The notes under the pieces were generated by a model. That model had not been told where the DNA came from. It did not search any database and saw only the letters and a list, made by a program, of their open reading frames with translations. Position numbers and translations under genes: made by a program. DNA of 64,000 nucleotides from Bacteroidaceae bacterium (GTDB lineage: Bacteria; Bacteroidota; Bacteroidia; Bacteroidales; Bacteroidaceae), in NCBI GenBank assembly GCA_017617235.1, contig JAFZWQ010000008.1, forward strand, positions 1 to 64,000, in the 5' to 3' direction. Positions 55,823 to 64,000 of this stretch are shown in pieces (within the stretch, counting starts at the first letter, position 1; every line of letters begins with the position of its first letter).

Positions 55823-55861
55823 CTGAAAAACGGAGATTGATTGCTCGCCCTCCGTTTTCAG
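55823..55861 (-). terminator. Hairpin directly after tRNA-Leu
   Basis: CTGAAAAACGGAG (55823-55835) and CTCCGTTTTCAG (55850-55861) pair over 12 bp with one bulged base. The hairpin directly abuts the tRNA 3' end. No long T tract follows, so it may serve for 3' processing as well as termination. Confidence 0.65.
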
Positions 55862-55943
55862 TACCCAGAGCCGGGGTCGAACCGGCACGGGTTGCCCCAC
55901 TGGTGTTTGAGACCAGCGCGTCTACCGATTCCGCCATCTGGGC
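55862..55943 (-). tRNA. tRNA-Leu(CAA)
   Basis: 82 bases on the minus strand fold as a class II tRNA. The anticodon stem CTGGT/ACCAG holds the loop CTCAAAC, giving anticodon CAA (reads UUG). The T arm is GCCGGTTCGACCCCGGC, with GGTTCGACCC. The acceptor GCCCAGA pairs with TCTGGGT, the first pair being G-U. The discriminator is A and the CCA is not encoded. Confidence 0.93.
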
Positions 55944-56180
55944 TTCTTTGCGGGTGCAAAGTTAGTGCAAATTGAGTGAATAACCAAATTTTTATTTGAG
56001 TTTTTCCGAAATGTAGCCTAAGTTCGAGGCTCAAAGTGACTCAAAGTTAGGTCATTTCTGCGACACAGCCAAACTTTTCCCTGTTTTTTTAGTTTTTCGA
56101 CCTTAGATTGATGCCAAGATAGAGTAGTTGATGCCGTCGCATTGAACGGATGTGGTTTCCTTGTATTACTAAATATGAAA

Positions 56181-56209
56181 TATCAAATGAAAATATAAAT
56201 TATTTGATA
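56181..56209 (+). promoter_or_regulatory. Inverted repeat, possible operator
   Basis: TATCAAAT (56181-56188) and ATTTGATA (56202-56209) form a perfect 8-base inverted repeat with a 13-base spacer, just upstream of the -33 element. Related TATTTGGTAAT sequence continues into the promoter. S24 repressors usually bind such dyads to control themselves. Confidence 0.55.
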
Positions 56210-56214
56210 AAATA

Positions 56215-56246
56215 TTTGGTAATATATAAAATAATTGATAACTTTG
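56215..56246 (+). promoter_or_regulatory. Bacteroidetes-type promoter of S24 repressor
   Basis: TTTG (56215-56218), a 20-base spacer and TAACTTTG (56239-56246) lie 27 bases ahead of the ATG at 56274. Confidence 0.75.
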
Positions 56247-56273
56247 CATCAGAAAACTAATAAAACGACGCAA

Positions 56274-56915
56274 ATGGACGCAAGAGAAATACTGAAAACC
56301 CTCATCCGCGAGTATGGTGGCACACAGAAGGTGTTTGCCTCGATAATTGGTACCACACAGCCCACCATAGCGAACTGGATGGCGCAAAACCAAATTCCTG
56401 AGGGTGGCATTGCCAAGATTTGCCGTGCATTGCCTGATGTCTCTTTCGAATGGCTTACAGGACAGGAGGATACACCCCGTAGCGGCTATCAGGATGAATC
56501 AGCAGCCGATGCAATGCCGATGGTGGGAAAGCCTTATTATAATCGTATGCCAGCTAGTGCAGGTCAGTTGACGATGGGCGACAATAATGTTACCACTGAG
56601 CGTATTTATATTCCAGGAATCCAAGTGTCAGCTTATTTCCCTGTAGTGGGCAATTCGATGGATCCAACCATACAGAGTGGTGACATCGTGGGCATTCGTC
56701 AGTTGGACAATCTGAGTCGCATACGTCCTAATGACATATACCTTATTTTTACGCGCGATAACGAGCGTATGCTCAAGCGCATCAAGGGTGTCAACGGTAA
56801 CGACCCCTATCTGACGCTCTATAGTGATAATCCAGCTTACGACCCCTTTCCTGTGCTGAAGGAACAGATTCTAATAGTCTATAAGGTCGTTTGTATTATT
56901 AGATCTTTGGAATAA
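56274..56915 (+). CDS. LexA-like S24 repressor
   Basis: The protein has 213 residues. Residues 1-65 are a Cro/CI HTH (GGTQKVFASIIGTTQPTIAN, IPEGGIAKICRALP). Residues about 110-213 are a peptidase S24 domain: catalytic S128 in VVGNSMDPTI and K168 in ERMLKRIKG. An Ala-Gly pair at A96-G97 (MPASAGQL) lies 31 residues before the Ser, where LexA-type proteins cut themselves. It could therefore be a self-cleaving repressor of a DNA-damage or phage-type response. The start at 56274 fits the promoter; a frame from 56235 overlaps it. A small ORF follows after 19 bases. Confidence 0.9.
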   Translation: MDAREILKTLIREYGGTQKVFASIIGTTQPTIANWMAQNQIPEGGIAKICRALPDVSFEWLTGQEDTPRSGYQDESAADAMPMVGKPYYNRMPASAGQLTMGDNNVTTERIYIPGIQVSAYFPVVGNSMDPTIQSGDIVGIRQLDNLSRIRPNDIYLIFTRDNERMLKRIKGVNGNDPYLTLYSDNPAYDPFPVLKEQILIVYKVVCIIRSLE

Positions 56916-56934
56916 CCGATAAAAACAATATACT

Positions 56935-57078
56935 ATGGAAAAAATCATTAGACTCATGACCAATGGTCGAACTATCCATGAACAGACAAAGTTGGTAGAA
57001 CAGATGAACGAGTTGGCAGAATACATCGGTGTTGCCCTTGCCTGCACGACTGTCCTTGCCGCCATGACTATCTTTTAG
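56935..57078 (+). CDS. Small putative membrane protein behind the S24 repressor
   Basis: A 47-residue frame (MEKIIRLMTNGRTIHEQTKL and onward) has a charged N-terminal half and a hydrophobic C-terminal third (IGVALACTTVLAAMTIF), consistent with one membrane helix. It lies 19 bases behind the repressor and shares its direction. No relative is recognised, but the placement and intact frame support a gene. Small membrane peptides behind such repressors are sometimes inhibitors of growth or division; that is only a possibility. Confidence 0.5.
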   Translation: MEKIIRLMTNGRTIHEQTKLVEQMNELAEYIGVALACTTVLAAMTIF

Positions 57079-57087
57079 GTGAGTTTA

Positions 57088-57194
57088 TTTGAAATTTCGC
57101 TCACTTAATCGTATCTTTAACCTTTGGTTTAAAATACTCACGTTTGGAAAACTGCAAACATTTTTGCGTTTTCGCTCACTTAATCGTATCTTTG
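57088..57194 (+). promoter_or_regulatory. Duplicated promoter ahead of the sulfatase gene
   Basis: Two direct copies of a 24-base block (core CGCTCACTTAATCG) lie at about 57095-57118 and 57170-57193. The downstream copy gives a perfect promoter: TTTG 57163-57166, 20 bases, TATCTTTG 57187-57194, 21 bases before the ATG. The upstream copy has TTTG 57088-57091, 20 bases and TATCTTTA, one base off. The second is likely the active promoter. Confidence 0.8.
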
Positions 57195-57214
57195 CAGGCG
57201 AAAACTGCAATGAA

Positions 57215-59023
57215 ATGAAACAACGCGTTCTTTTTCTGATTCGCTACTATATACTCAGTGTAGCTCTCTTTCTGGTAGCTAAGGTGGTGTTTATGCTGAC
57301 CAATTGTGCCAGTCATCCCTTTCGGGCGGGCGACCTCTTCGATGTACTTGCTCATGGATTCACCCTTGACCTTTCCACAGCGCTATATTTTCTTATTATA
57401 CCCCTGTTAATCACCATTGTCAGCATATGGTATACAGGACGTGGACTCACTTGGGCCTATCGCCTATGGGCTGTTGTTACGGCGATAGCTTTTTCGCTGG
57501 CCTTTGCAGCCGACACAGCCCTTTATCCTCATTGGGGTTATAAACTGGATGCTTCGTGCCTTCAATATTTGGCTTCTCCCGCCGCCGCAGCGGCGAGTGT
57601 GCCAACATGGCAACTTATAATGGGCCTTATAGGTCTTATAGCTCTTATGGGCTTTATCGGATGGGGTTATTGGAAACTGTGGCAACCCCTGAAACGTCTG
57701 AAACGTCGTTGGCCTTATGCCTGTCTCTGTATTTTGAGTATTCCCCTGATATTCATTGGTATTAGAGGAGGTGTGGACAAGTCTACCACCAACATCGGAC
57801 AGGTTTACTATTCACAAAATGCTTTTTTGAATCATTCGGCTGTGAACCCTGTTTTCAGCTTTCTTTCTTCGTTTGAAGGTTCTATGCGCAGCGATGTGCA
57901 TTATGAATTTTTCAATAGCGAGCGGTGCGACAGCCTTTTAGTTGGTGTTTTCGACACCCTTAGCATACAGCCCGATACCCTGTTGCGTACTCAGCGTCCC
58001 AACATTGTTTTGGTAATGTTGGAAAGTGCTGGTGGACAGTTTACCAAGATAGGTGGGCGCGATGATATCATGCCGAACTTTAATCGCCTTTGTGATGAAG
58101 GTATCTATTTTTCTGAGTGCTATGCTAATTCGTTCCGTACAGACCGTGCTACAGTCAGTATTTGGGGTGGTTGGCCCGCCTTTCCTACAATCTCTTTACA
58201 GAAGATTCCTGCTAAGAACCAGTCATTACCCGGTATTGCCCGTTCGCTGTGTGAGGCTGGGTACGATAGTCATTACTATTATGGTGGAGATATAAATTTC
58301 ACTAAGAAAGGAAGCTATCTTGTCAACGCTGGTTTTGAACGTTTTACATGGATGGAAGATTTCACCCGTCAGGAGCGTAAAACAGCTCAGTGGGGTGTCT
58401 GCGACAGTATTGTTTTTACTCGCATTCTGCAAGAGATTCGTGGGTGGTCGGAAAATGAAAAAACGCCCCATCTCATCGGTTATAATACCCTTTCGAGTCA
58501 CGAGCCTTGGGATGTTCCCATACAGGTGCTTGATGATAAGGTAGAGAATGCTTTCTACTATTTGGATCAGTGCATTAATCATTTTGTCACAGAACTACGC
58601 AGAATGCCACAATGGGACAATCTGCTCTTGATTTTTATACCTGACCATGGTGTGGTGCACAATGGGTTGGATGAAAATTCGCAGTTGAAAATGCATATTC
58701 CCATCTTGTGGATAGGTGGTGCTGTACGTCAGCCTCGTGTGGTGGATGTGGTATGCAATCAGAGCGATCAGGCTGCGACCCTGTTAGGACAATTGGGACT
58801 GCCCCATGGGAAGTTCCGATTTAGTCGTGACGTTTTCTCGCAGAACTATACACAACCCTTTGCTTATCACACCTTTAATAACGGATTTTCTATGGTGGAC
58901 AGCACACGTTTTGTGGTTTATGATTTAACCAGTAACCAGACTGTCGTGGGTAACGCTCCTGACCTTATTGAACGGGGTAAAGCTATTCTGCAGATTACTA
59001 GCGAAGATTTGAATCTACGGTAA
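57215..59023 (+). CDS. LTA synthase-like sulfatase (phosphoglycerol transferase type)
   Basis: The protein has 602 residues. About five membrane segments span residues 1 to about 200 (RYYILSVALFLVAKVVFML and others). A sulfatase-type extracytoplasmic domain follows: metal Glu in NIVLVMLESAGGQ, nucleophile Thr in SFRTDRATVSIWGG, TLSSHEPW and IPDHGV. These proteins usually move phosphoglycerol or phosphoethanolamine to envelope glycans or lipids. The start at 57215 places the first membrane helix near the N-terminus and fits the promoter; the longer frame from 57089 would read through both promoter copies. Confidence 0.88.
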   Translation: MKQRVLFLIRYYILSVALFLVAKVVFMLTNCASHPFRAGDLFDVLAHGFTLDLSTALYFLIIPLLITIVSIWYTGRGLTWAYRLWAVVTAIAFSLAFAADTALYPHWGYKLDASCLQYLASPAAAAASVPTWQLIMGLIGLIALMGFIGWGYWKLWQPLKRLKRRWPYACLCILSIPLIFIGIRGGVDKSTTNIGQVYYSQNAFLNHSAVNPVFSFLSSFEGSMRSDVHYEFFNSERCDSLLVGVFDTLSIQPDTLLRTQRPNIVLVMLESAGGQFTKIGGRDDIMPNFNRLCDEGIYFSECYANSFRTDRATVSIWGGWPAFPTISLQKIPAKNQSLPGIARSLCEAGYDSHYYYGGDINFTKKGSYLVNAGFERFTWMEDFTRQERKTAQWGVCDSIVFTRILQEIRGWSENEKTPHLIGYNTLSSHEPWDVPIQVLDDKVENAFYYLDQCINHFVTELRRMPQWDNLLLIFIPDHGVVHNGLDENSQLKMHIPILWIGGAVRQPRVVDVVCNQSDQAATLLGQLGLPHGKFRFSRDVFSQNYTQPFAYHTFNNGFSMVDSTRFVVYDLTSNQTVVGNAPDLIERGKAILQITSEDLNLR

Positions 59024-59161
59024 TTTCGTAAAATTCATTACTAACACCTGTCGTTTTAGGTTCTCTTTTTCTGGAAATTGCAAATATATTTGGCCTATGG
59101 CCTTATTTTGTCACGACTCAGCAAAAGAAAATCATTTCCTTTTGCGTTCGCTGCTCCAAAA

Positions 59162-59193
59162 TTTGCATTTCCGCTTAATTTACACTATCTTTG
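59162..59193 (+). promoter_or_regulatory. Bacteroidetes-type promoter of leuS
   Basis: TTTG (59162-59165), a 20-base spacer and TATCTTTG (59186-59193) lie 27 bases ahead of the leuS start. The spacer contains TTTCCGCTTAAT. Confidence 0.82.
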
Positions 59194-59220
59194 CGCGAAA
59201 ATTACAACCATCTAAAAACA

Positions 59221-62073
59221 ATGGCAAAAGAATACAACTTTAGAGAGATTGAAAAGAAGTGGCATCAGCGTTGGATAGAACAGCAGACTTATCACGTCAC
59301 AGAAGACGCCACACGTCCCAAGTTCTACGTACTGAATATGTTCCCTTATCCCAGCGGTGCGGGACTGCACGTTGGTCACCCTTTAGGCTATATAGCCAGT
59401 GACATATATGCCCGTTACAAGCGTTTGCAGGGCTTTAATGTATTGAACCCCATGGGCTATGATGCCTATGGTCTTCCTGCGGAGCAGTATGCCATCAAGA
59501 CGGGACAACACCCTGAGAAGACAACATTTGCCAACATCGACCGCTATCGCGAGCAGTTGGACAAGATAGGTTTCAGTTTCGACTGGGATCGAGAGGTACG
59601 TACCTGTACCCCCAATTACTACAAGTGGACGCAATGGGCGTTCCAGAAGATGTACAACTCGTACTTCGACGAGGAACTGCAGAAGGCACAGCCCATTGAG
59701 AAACTCATTGAGAAGTTCAAGGCAGAAGGCACATGGCCTGCCGATGAGAAAGAACAAAGTGAACTGCTGATGCAATACCGTCTGGCTTATCTGGGCGAAA
59801 CCATGGTGAACTGGTGTCCTGCCTTGGGCACCGTACTGGCCAATGACGAGGTGGTAAATGGCGTCAGCGAGCGTGGCGGTTATCCCGTAGAACAGAAGAA
59901 AATGCGCCAATGGTGTCTGCGTGTCAGCGCCTATAGCCAGCGTTTGCTGGACGGTCTGGAGACCATTCAGTGGAGCGAGAGCATCAAGGAGACACAGAAG
60001 AACTGGATTGGACGCAGCGAGGGTACTGAGGTAGAGATTAAAGTGCTAGACAGCGATGTCGATTTTACCATCTTCACAACTCGTGCCGACACCATGTTTG
60101 GTGTAACCTTCTTTGTTCTGGCTCCTGAAAGTGAGTTGGTGGACAAGGTGACCACTCCCGACCAGCGTGCTGCTGTTGACGAATACATCAAATATGTTAA
60201 GAGCCGCACCGAGCGTGAGCGTATGATTGACCACACCGTAACAGGTGTTTTCAGTGGTGCCTACGGTATCAACCCTATCACTGGCGACAAGTGTCCCATC
60301 TATGTGGCAGAATACGTGTTGGCAGGTTACGGAACAGGTGCCATCATGGCGGTTCCTGCTCATGATAGTCGTGACTATGCTTTTGCCAAGCACTTCAATT
60401 TGCCCATCATTCCATTGGTGGAGGGTGCCGATGTTAGTGAGGAGAGCTACGATGCCAAGGAAGGTATTGTGATGAACTCACCCATCAGTCCAGATAAGAG
60501 TGTGAACTATGATGGAGAGAGCCTGAACTTGAATGGTAAGACCATCAAGGAGGCCATTGCTGAGACCAAACGTTTTGTAAAGGCTCACAACCTGGGTCGT
60601 GTGAAGGTGAATTACCGTCTGCGTGATGCTATCTTCAGTCGTCAGCGCTATTGGGGTGAACCCTTCCCCGTATACTACAAGAACGGTATTCCACAGATGA
60701 TTCCTGAAGAGTGCCTGCCCATTGAGTTGCCACAGGTCGACAAATTCCTTCCTACCGAGACTGGCGAGCCTCCATTGGGTAATGCCACCAAGTGGGCTTG
60801 GGATGAAAAGAACAAGAAGATTGTGGAGAACAGTCTCATCGACGAGAAGAACATCTTCCCCATCGAGTTATACACCATGCCTGGCTTTGCGGGATCAAGT
60901 GCTTACTATCTGCGTTATATGGACCCCCACAACAATGAAGCTTTGGTAAGTGAGAATGCAGCTTCCTATTGGCAGAATGTAGACTTGTACGTGGGAGGTA
61001 GCGAGCATGCTACGGGTCACTTGATTTACAGCCGTTTCTGGAACAAGTTCCTTTTCGACTTGGGCGTTAGCAAGAAGGATGAGCCCTTCCAGAAACTCAT
61101 CAATCAGGGCATGATTCAGGGTTGGTCAAGTTTCGTATATCGTCTAAGAAACACCAACAAGTTTGTCAGCTTCGACCTTTTGGAAGAGAAGTACGACGAT
61201 GCCAAAAAGAAGAACCTGTACTACTATCAGGGAACGGAAGCTGACCCTGTATATGCTGATATCAGTATGGTCAATGGTAATGTGTTGGATGTAGAGAAGA
61301 TACGTCAGTGGACACCCGAGTTCCGCGATGGTGAGTTTATCCTGAACCAGAACGGCCAGTACATTGTCAGCCAGGCTATTGAGAAGATGTCTAAGTCTAA
61401 GTATAACGTGGTGAATCCCGATGATATCTGCGAGAATTATGGTGCCGATACGTTGCGTCTGTACGAAATGTTCCTGGGTCCCATCGAGCAGTCTAAGCCT
61501 TGGGATGTAGCAGGTATCGATGGCTGTTTCCGTTTCCTGAAGAAGTTCTGGGGTCTTGCTCAGAATATTCTGAATAACCAGAGTACTCAGAATAATCCGA
61601 CTGCAGAAGAGATGAAGGCTCTGCATAAGCTTATCAAGAAGGTAACTGCCGACATCGAGGAGTTCTCGTACAATACCAGCATCTCTGCCTTCATGGTAGC
61701 TGTGAACGAACTGTCACAGTTGAAGTGTGCAAACCGTACTATTCTGGAACAGATGGTTGTATTGATAGCCCCCTTCTGTCCCCACATTGCTGAGGATTTG
61801 TGGGAGGCTTTGGGACATCAAACCTCTGTTTGCGATGCCCATTGGCCTGTTTTCGACGAGAAATATCTGGTGGAATCAATGGTGAAGATGCCTGTGCAGT
61901 TCAACGGCAAAGTGCGCTTCACGCTGGAACTGCCTGTTGATATGCCTAAAGAGGATGTTGAAAAGGCTGCCCTTGAAAGTCCCGATGCTGCTAAATACCT
62001 CGAAGGTCAGCAGATCGTTAAGACCGTTGTGGTGCCTGGTCGCATTATCAATATTGTAATCAAACCTCTCTAA
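59221..62073 (+). CDS. leuS: Leucyl-tRNA synthetase
   Basis: The protein has 950 residues. The HIGH-type motif is H50-V-G-H53 in [16 protein letters not shown], and KMSKS is at 722-726 in [15 protein letters not shown]. The editing (CP1) domain is present (about 230-420, including [15 protein letters not shown]). It is longer than E. coli LeuS (860), as usual for Bacteroidetes. The ATG at 59221 is chosen; a frame from 59191 would start within the promoter. YitT genes and rdgB follow in the same direction. Confidence 0.97.
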   Translation: MAKEYNFREIEKKWHQRWIEQQTYHVTEDATRPKFYVLNMFPYPSGAGLHVGHPLGYIASDIYARYKRLQGFNVLNPMGYDAYGLPAEQYAIKTGQHPEKTTFANIDRYREQLDKIGFSFDWDREVRTCTPNYYKWTQWAFQKMYNSYFDEELQKAQPIEKLIEKFKAEGTWPADEKEQSELLMQYRLAYLGETMVNWCPALGTVLANDEVVNGVSERGGYPVEQKKMRQWCLRVSAYSQRLLDGLETIQWSESIKETQKNWIGRSEGTEVEIKVLDSDVDFTIFTTRADTMFGVTFFVLAPESELVDKVTTPDQRAAVDEYIKYVKSRTERERMIDHTVTGVFSGAYGINPITGDKCPIYVAEYVLAGYGTGAIMAVPAHDSRDYAFAKHFNLPIIPLVEGADVSEESYDAKEGIVMNSPISPDKSVNYDGESLNLNGKTIKEAIAETKRFVKAHNLGRVKVNYRLRDAIFSRQRYWGEPFPVYYKNGIPQMIPEECLPIELPQVDKFLPTETGEPPLGNATKWAWDEKNKKIVENSLIDEKNIFPIELYTMPGFAGSSAYYLRYMDPHNNEALVSENAASYWQNVDLYVGGSEHATGHLIYSRFWNKFLFDLGVSKKDEPFQKLINQGMIQGWSSFVYRLRNTNKFVSFDLLEEKYDDAKKKNLYYYQGTEADPVYADISMVNGNVLDVEKIRQWTPEFRDGEFILNQNGQYIVSQAIEKMSKSKYNVVNPDDICENYGADTLRLYEMFLGPIEQSKPWDVAGIDGCFRFLKKFWGLAQNILNNQSTQNNPTAEEMKALHKLIKKVTADIEEFSYNTSISAFMVAVNELSQLKCANRTILEQMVVLIAPFCPHIAEDLWEALGHQTSVCDAHWPVFDEKYLVESMVKMPVQFNGKVRFTLELPVDMPKEDVEKAALESPDAAKYLEGQQIVKTVVVPGRIINIVIKPL

Positions 62074-62094
62074 TTAATACTATGCTCTAATACT

Positions 62095-62988
62095 ATGGCA
62101 CAAACTAAAATTATCCACAAAGTATGGGATTTCCTGAAGGATTTCCTTTATCTGAATTTGGGTATGGCAATCTACATGGCTGGCTGGACCGTGTTCCTCT
62201 TGCCATATCACATTCCCACTGGCGGATGGGTCGGCGTATGCTCCATTCTCTACTATGCAACGGGTTTTCCCATGACTTATGCTGTGTTGATAGGTAATGG
62301 CATTCTGCTCTCTTTTGCTTTGTGGCAACTGGGCTGGAAATTTACCTTAAAGACGGGTTATGCTGTAGTTTCGATGGCTTTCTTCCTGGAAATTGGACAG
62401 CGAATGATGACTGGAGACGATGGTCAGTTTATCCAGATTCTGGGACCAAACGAATCCACAATGGCCTGTGTGTTAGGTGCTCTCATTAATGGTGTGGGAG
62501 TAGGCCTTTGTTTTCTCTCTGGTGGCGTTACAGGTGGTTGGGATATCGTGGCAGCCATTGTGAATAAGTACAAACCCATCTCATTCGGCCGCGTACTGCT
62601 TTATCTCGATTTGTTGGTCATAGGCTCCTGTTATTTCATTTTCCACGACTGGCGCATGATGGTATTCGGATACGTTACCTTGTTTGTTTATACCTATGCT
62701 GCCGATATGATTATCAACTCGGCAAAACAGGATGTCCAGCTCATCATCATGACATCGAAGGGAGAGTTGTTGGCTCGCATTATACGTGAACACACGGGGC
62801 ACACCATGACCCAGTTGAATGGTGAAGGATGCTACAGCCATGCTCCCATAAACGTAATGTTGCTGATGGTGCATCGTCACGAACAAATCAGTGTCTTACG
62901 CCTGATACAGGAGGTTGACCCAATGGCTTTCGTTTCGTCGAGCCGTGTTGAGGGCGTTTACGGATTAGGCTTCAATAGAATTAAATGA
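62095..62988 (+). CDS. YitT-family membrane protein, copy 1
   Basis: The protein has 297 residues. Five or six membrane segments (LGMAIYMAGWTVFLLPYHIP, YAVLIGNGILLSFALW, CVLGALINGVGVGLCFLSGG, VTGGWDIVAAIVNKY and others) precede a C-terminal DUF2179 domain (about 215-297: MTSKGELLARIIREHTGH, SSSRVEGVYGLGFNRIK). YitT proteins are inner-membrane proteins of unknown function. Copy 2 follows 25 bases later; both have the PYHI element at the first loop and the VEGVxGxGFxxIK tail. Confidence 0.9.
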   Translation: MAQTKIIHKVWDFLKDFLYLNLGMAIYMAGWTVFLLPYHIPTGGWVGVCSILYYATGFPMTYAVLIGNGILLSFALWQLGWKFTLKTGYAVVSMAFFLEIGQRMMTGDDGQFIQILGPNESTMACVLGALINGVGVGLCFLSGGVTGGWDIVAAIVNKYKPISFGRVLLYLDLLVIGSCYFIFHDWRMMVFGYVTLFVYTYAADMIINSAKQDVQLIIMTSKGELLARIIREHTGHTMTQLNGEGCYSHAPINVMLLMVHRHEQISVLRLIQEVDPMAFVSSSRVEGVYGLGFNRIK

Positions 62989-63013
62989 TAGAAAGAGATT
63001 AGGAGAAATTGCG

Positions 63014-63898
63014 ATGATTAAGGACCTGATATTCTCTTACTTTAAAATATTCATTGGACTTATTGTTTTTTCAATAGGCTATACCTGCTTCATGCTTCCT
63101 TATCATATTATGAGTGGTGGCGTGGCAGGTATTTCTGCTTTGATATTCTATGCAACGGGCTTCCATGCCAGTTTTTCCTACCTCATTATCAATGTTGCGC
63201 TGGTGCTTATGGCACTATACACGTTGGGTTGGCGTTTTTGTTTGCGTACTGTTATTGCCACTATTGCAGTTTCCTTCAGTATCGACCTTATACAGAGCTA
63301 TATCACGGAAGTCGGACCAGATGGAACAGAGCAACTGATGCGTATGGTGGGTGACCAAAAATTTATGGCATGTGTCATTGGTGGAATGTTGGAAGGACTG
63401 GGATTGGCTATTGTCTTCCTGGCCGGCGGCAGTACAGGTGGTACAGACATTATCGCCTTGACGGTAACGAAATACCGTAACATCTCCCTGGGGCGTGTAA
63501 TGCTTTATATGGACATCTTCGTAGTGGGATTGTCTTATTTGCTTTTCCGTGACATCGAGACACTGGTGGCCTGTTACATCACCCTCTTTATCAGTATAAA
63601 CGTAATAGACTACGTGGTAAACGGCGCACGCCAAAGTGTACAGTTTACCATCATTTCGGAAAAGTATAGCGAGATAGCACAAGCCATTAGCGACCAAGTA
63701 GAACGTGGTGTTACTATTCTTGATGGAGAGGGTTGGTATAGCAAAGAAAAACGTAGCGTGCTGATTGTCATGGCTAAGAAGCAAGAAAGCCGCTTGATAT
63801 TCCAACTTATCCGCGTCATCGACCCTAAGGCTTTTGTGACCATGAGCAATGTTGAAGGTGTCTTTGGTGAAGGGTTCGATAAGATTAAGAAAGGCTAA
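63014..63898 (+). CDS. YitT-family membrane protein, copy 2
   Basis: The protein has 294 residues with the same layout as copy 1: FKIFIGLIVFSIGYTCFMLP, a GGSTGGTDIIALTVTKYR motif and a DUF2179 C-terminal domain ending SNVEGVFGEGFDKIKK. It is a tandem paralogue with about one-third to one-half similarity by eye. It lies behind leuS and directly ahead of rdgB in the same direction, and a heptamer repeat bridges its stop and the rdgB start. Confidence 0.9.
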   Translation: MIKDLIFSYFKIFIGLIVFSIGYTCFMLPYHIMSGGVAGISALIFYATGFHASFSYLIINVALVLMALYTLGWRFCLRTVIATIAVSFSIDLIQSYITEVGPDGTEQLMRMVGDQKFMACVIGGMLEGLGLAIVFLAGGSTGGTDIIALTVTKYRNISLGRVMLYMDIFVVGLSYLLFRDIETLVACYITLFISINVIDYVVNGARQSVQFTIISEKYSEIAQAISDQVERGVTILDGEGWYSKEKRSVLIVMAKKQESRLIFQLIRVIDPKAFVTMSNVEGVFGEGFDKIKKG

Positions 63899-63918
63899 AG
63901 GCGAAAGACAAAAGGAAA
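63891..63918. repeat. Four heptamers bridging yitT and rdgB
   Basis: AAGGCTA, AAGGCGA, AAGACAA and AAGGAAA are consecutive 7-base units that run over the yitT stop and end on the A of the rdgB ATG. They are of the same family as the units after trkH. Confidence 0.7.
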
Positions 63919-64000
63919 TGGAAAAGGAGAGACCTGTTCTGATAATGGCAACCAACAACGAGCACAAGTTGCGCGAAATACGCCAGATATTGTCCGATAG
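63918..64000 (+). CDS. rdgB: Non-canonical purine NTP pyrophosphatase, N-terminal part
   Basis: Only 27 codons lie in the window: MEKERPVLIMATNNEHKLRE and IRQILSD. The ATNNEHKLRE segment is the substrate-binding start of the RdgB/HAM1 (ITPase-like) family, which removes ITP and XTP from the nucleotide pool. The gene continues past the right edge. Confidence 0.85.
   Translation, partial: MEKERPVLIMATNNEHKLREIRQILSD

Larger units (their letters stand above)
55944..56273. other. Intergenic region upstream of the S24 repressor
   Basis: About 330 bases without a gene. The left part is the upstream flank of tRNA-Leu. The right part is very AT-rich and holds the promoter (56215-56246) and an inverted repeat (56181-56209) described separately. 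Confidence 0.65.

Noticed and set aside
55700..55900. 66-codon minus-strand frame upstream of metK
   Set aside because: It overlaps the 3' part of tRNA-Leu and its hairpin, so it is not a gene. I also looked here for a SAM riboswitch and saw no recognisable one.
57089..57214. Long N-terminal extension of the sulfatase gene
   Set aside because: The extra 42 residues come from translating both promoter copies (RFRSLNRIF repeated). The ATG at 57215 follows a perfect promoter.

Overview
The window reads as chromosome of a Bacteroidales bacterium, most likely Prevotella or a close relative. The case rests on Bacteroidetes promoters (TTTG, 19-21 bases, TAnnTTTG) upstream of many genes, families found almost only in this phylum (DUF4294, DUF4271, secreted proteins of unknown function), BspA-type leucine-rich repeats, type IX-like C-terminal domains, and a GH10 xylanase/CE1 feruloyl esterase fusion followed by a GH3 enzyme, the arrangement known from Prevotella ruminicola. 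There is no rRNA operon, CRISPR array, complete insertion sequence or prophage.

Layout. 0-3 kb: the start of a WYL-type regulator, a repeat-rich gap, and a helix-hairpin-helix/outer-membrane protein. 3-10 kb: a tight seven-gene operon of exported proteins, mostly of unknown function. 10-16.5 kb: radical SAM protein, TrkH potassium transporter, nadB, and a small envelope cluster (beta-barrel, two duplicated lipoproteins, HTH regulator). 16.8-26.7 kb: PBP4-type carboxypeptidase, a HAD-thioesterase fusion, the xylan pair GH10-CE1 and GH3, an HTH-cupin regulator and an acyl-CoA ligase. 26.7-41.9 kb, all on the minus strand: SIMPL protein, KefB-like antiporter, a HEAT/3-keto-glycoside hydrolase beside a Tat-type Gfo/Idh/MocA oxidoreductase, a GH20 hexosaminidase, a very large discoidin-domain protein, and nadA. 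41.9-46.8 kb: a possible origin of replication, trmH, a RAYT-like HUH transposase with an unusual C-terminal domain, and an AT-rich accessory stretch. 46.8-64 kb: housekeeping genes (SDR, ddh, secreted C1 peptidase, tatD, yidD, rnpA, hemD, DUF4271, LOG, metK, tRNA-Leu, an S24 repressor with a small membrane ORF, an LTA-synthase-like sulfatase, leuS, two yitT genes and the start of rdgB).

How the genes work together. GH10-CE1 and GH3 would release ferulate and xylo-oligosaccharides and trim them to xylose. The DUF1080/Gfo-Idh-MocA/GH20 block looks like periplasmic processing of oxidised or amino-sugar glycans. nadA and nadB together make quinolinate for NAD. yidD-rnpA-hemD-DUF4271 overlap or abut as a conserved housekeeping block.

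The most striking feature is the repeat load. Short repeats with a 7-base period lie between genes and also inside genes (trmH, tatD), and supply the stop codons of metK and pepC. Other palindromic repeats extend ddh and sit twice inside the RAYT gene. The best candidates for undescribed biology are the RAYT fusion with its internal REP-like hairpins, the heptamer repeat family, the seven-gene secreted operon, and the DnaA-box cluster at 42.07-42.25 kb. All calls were made by reading the sequence. No database search or computed statistic was available.
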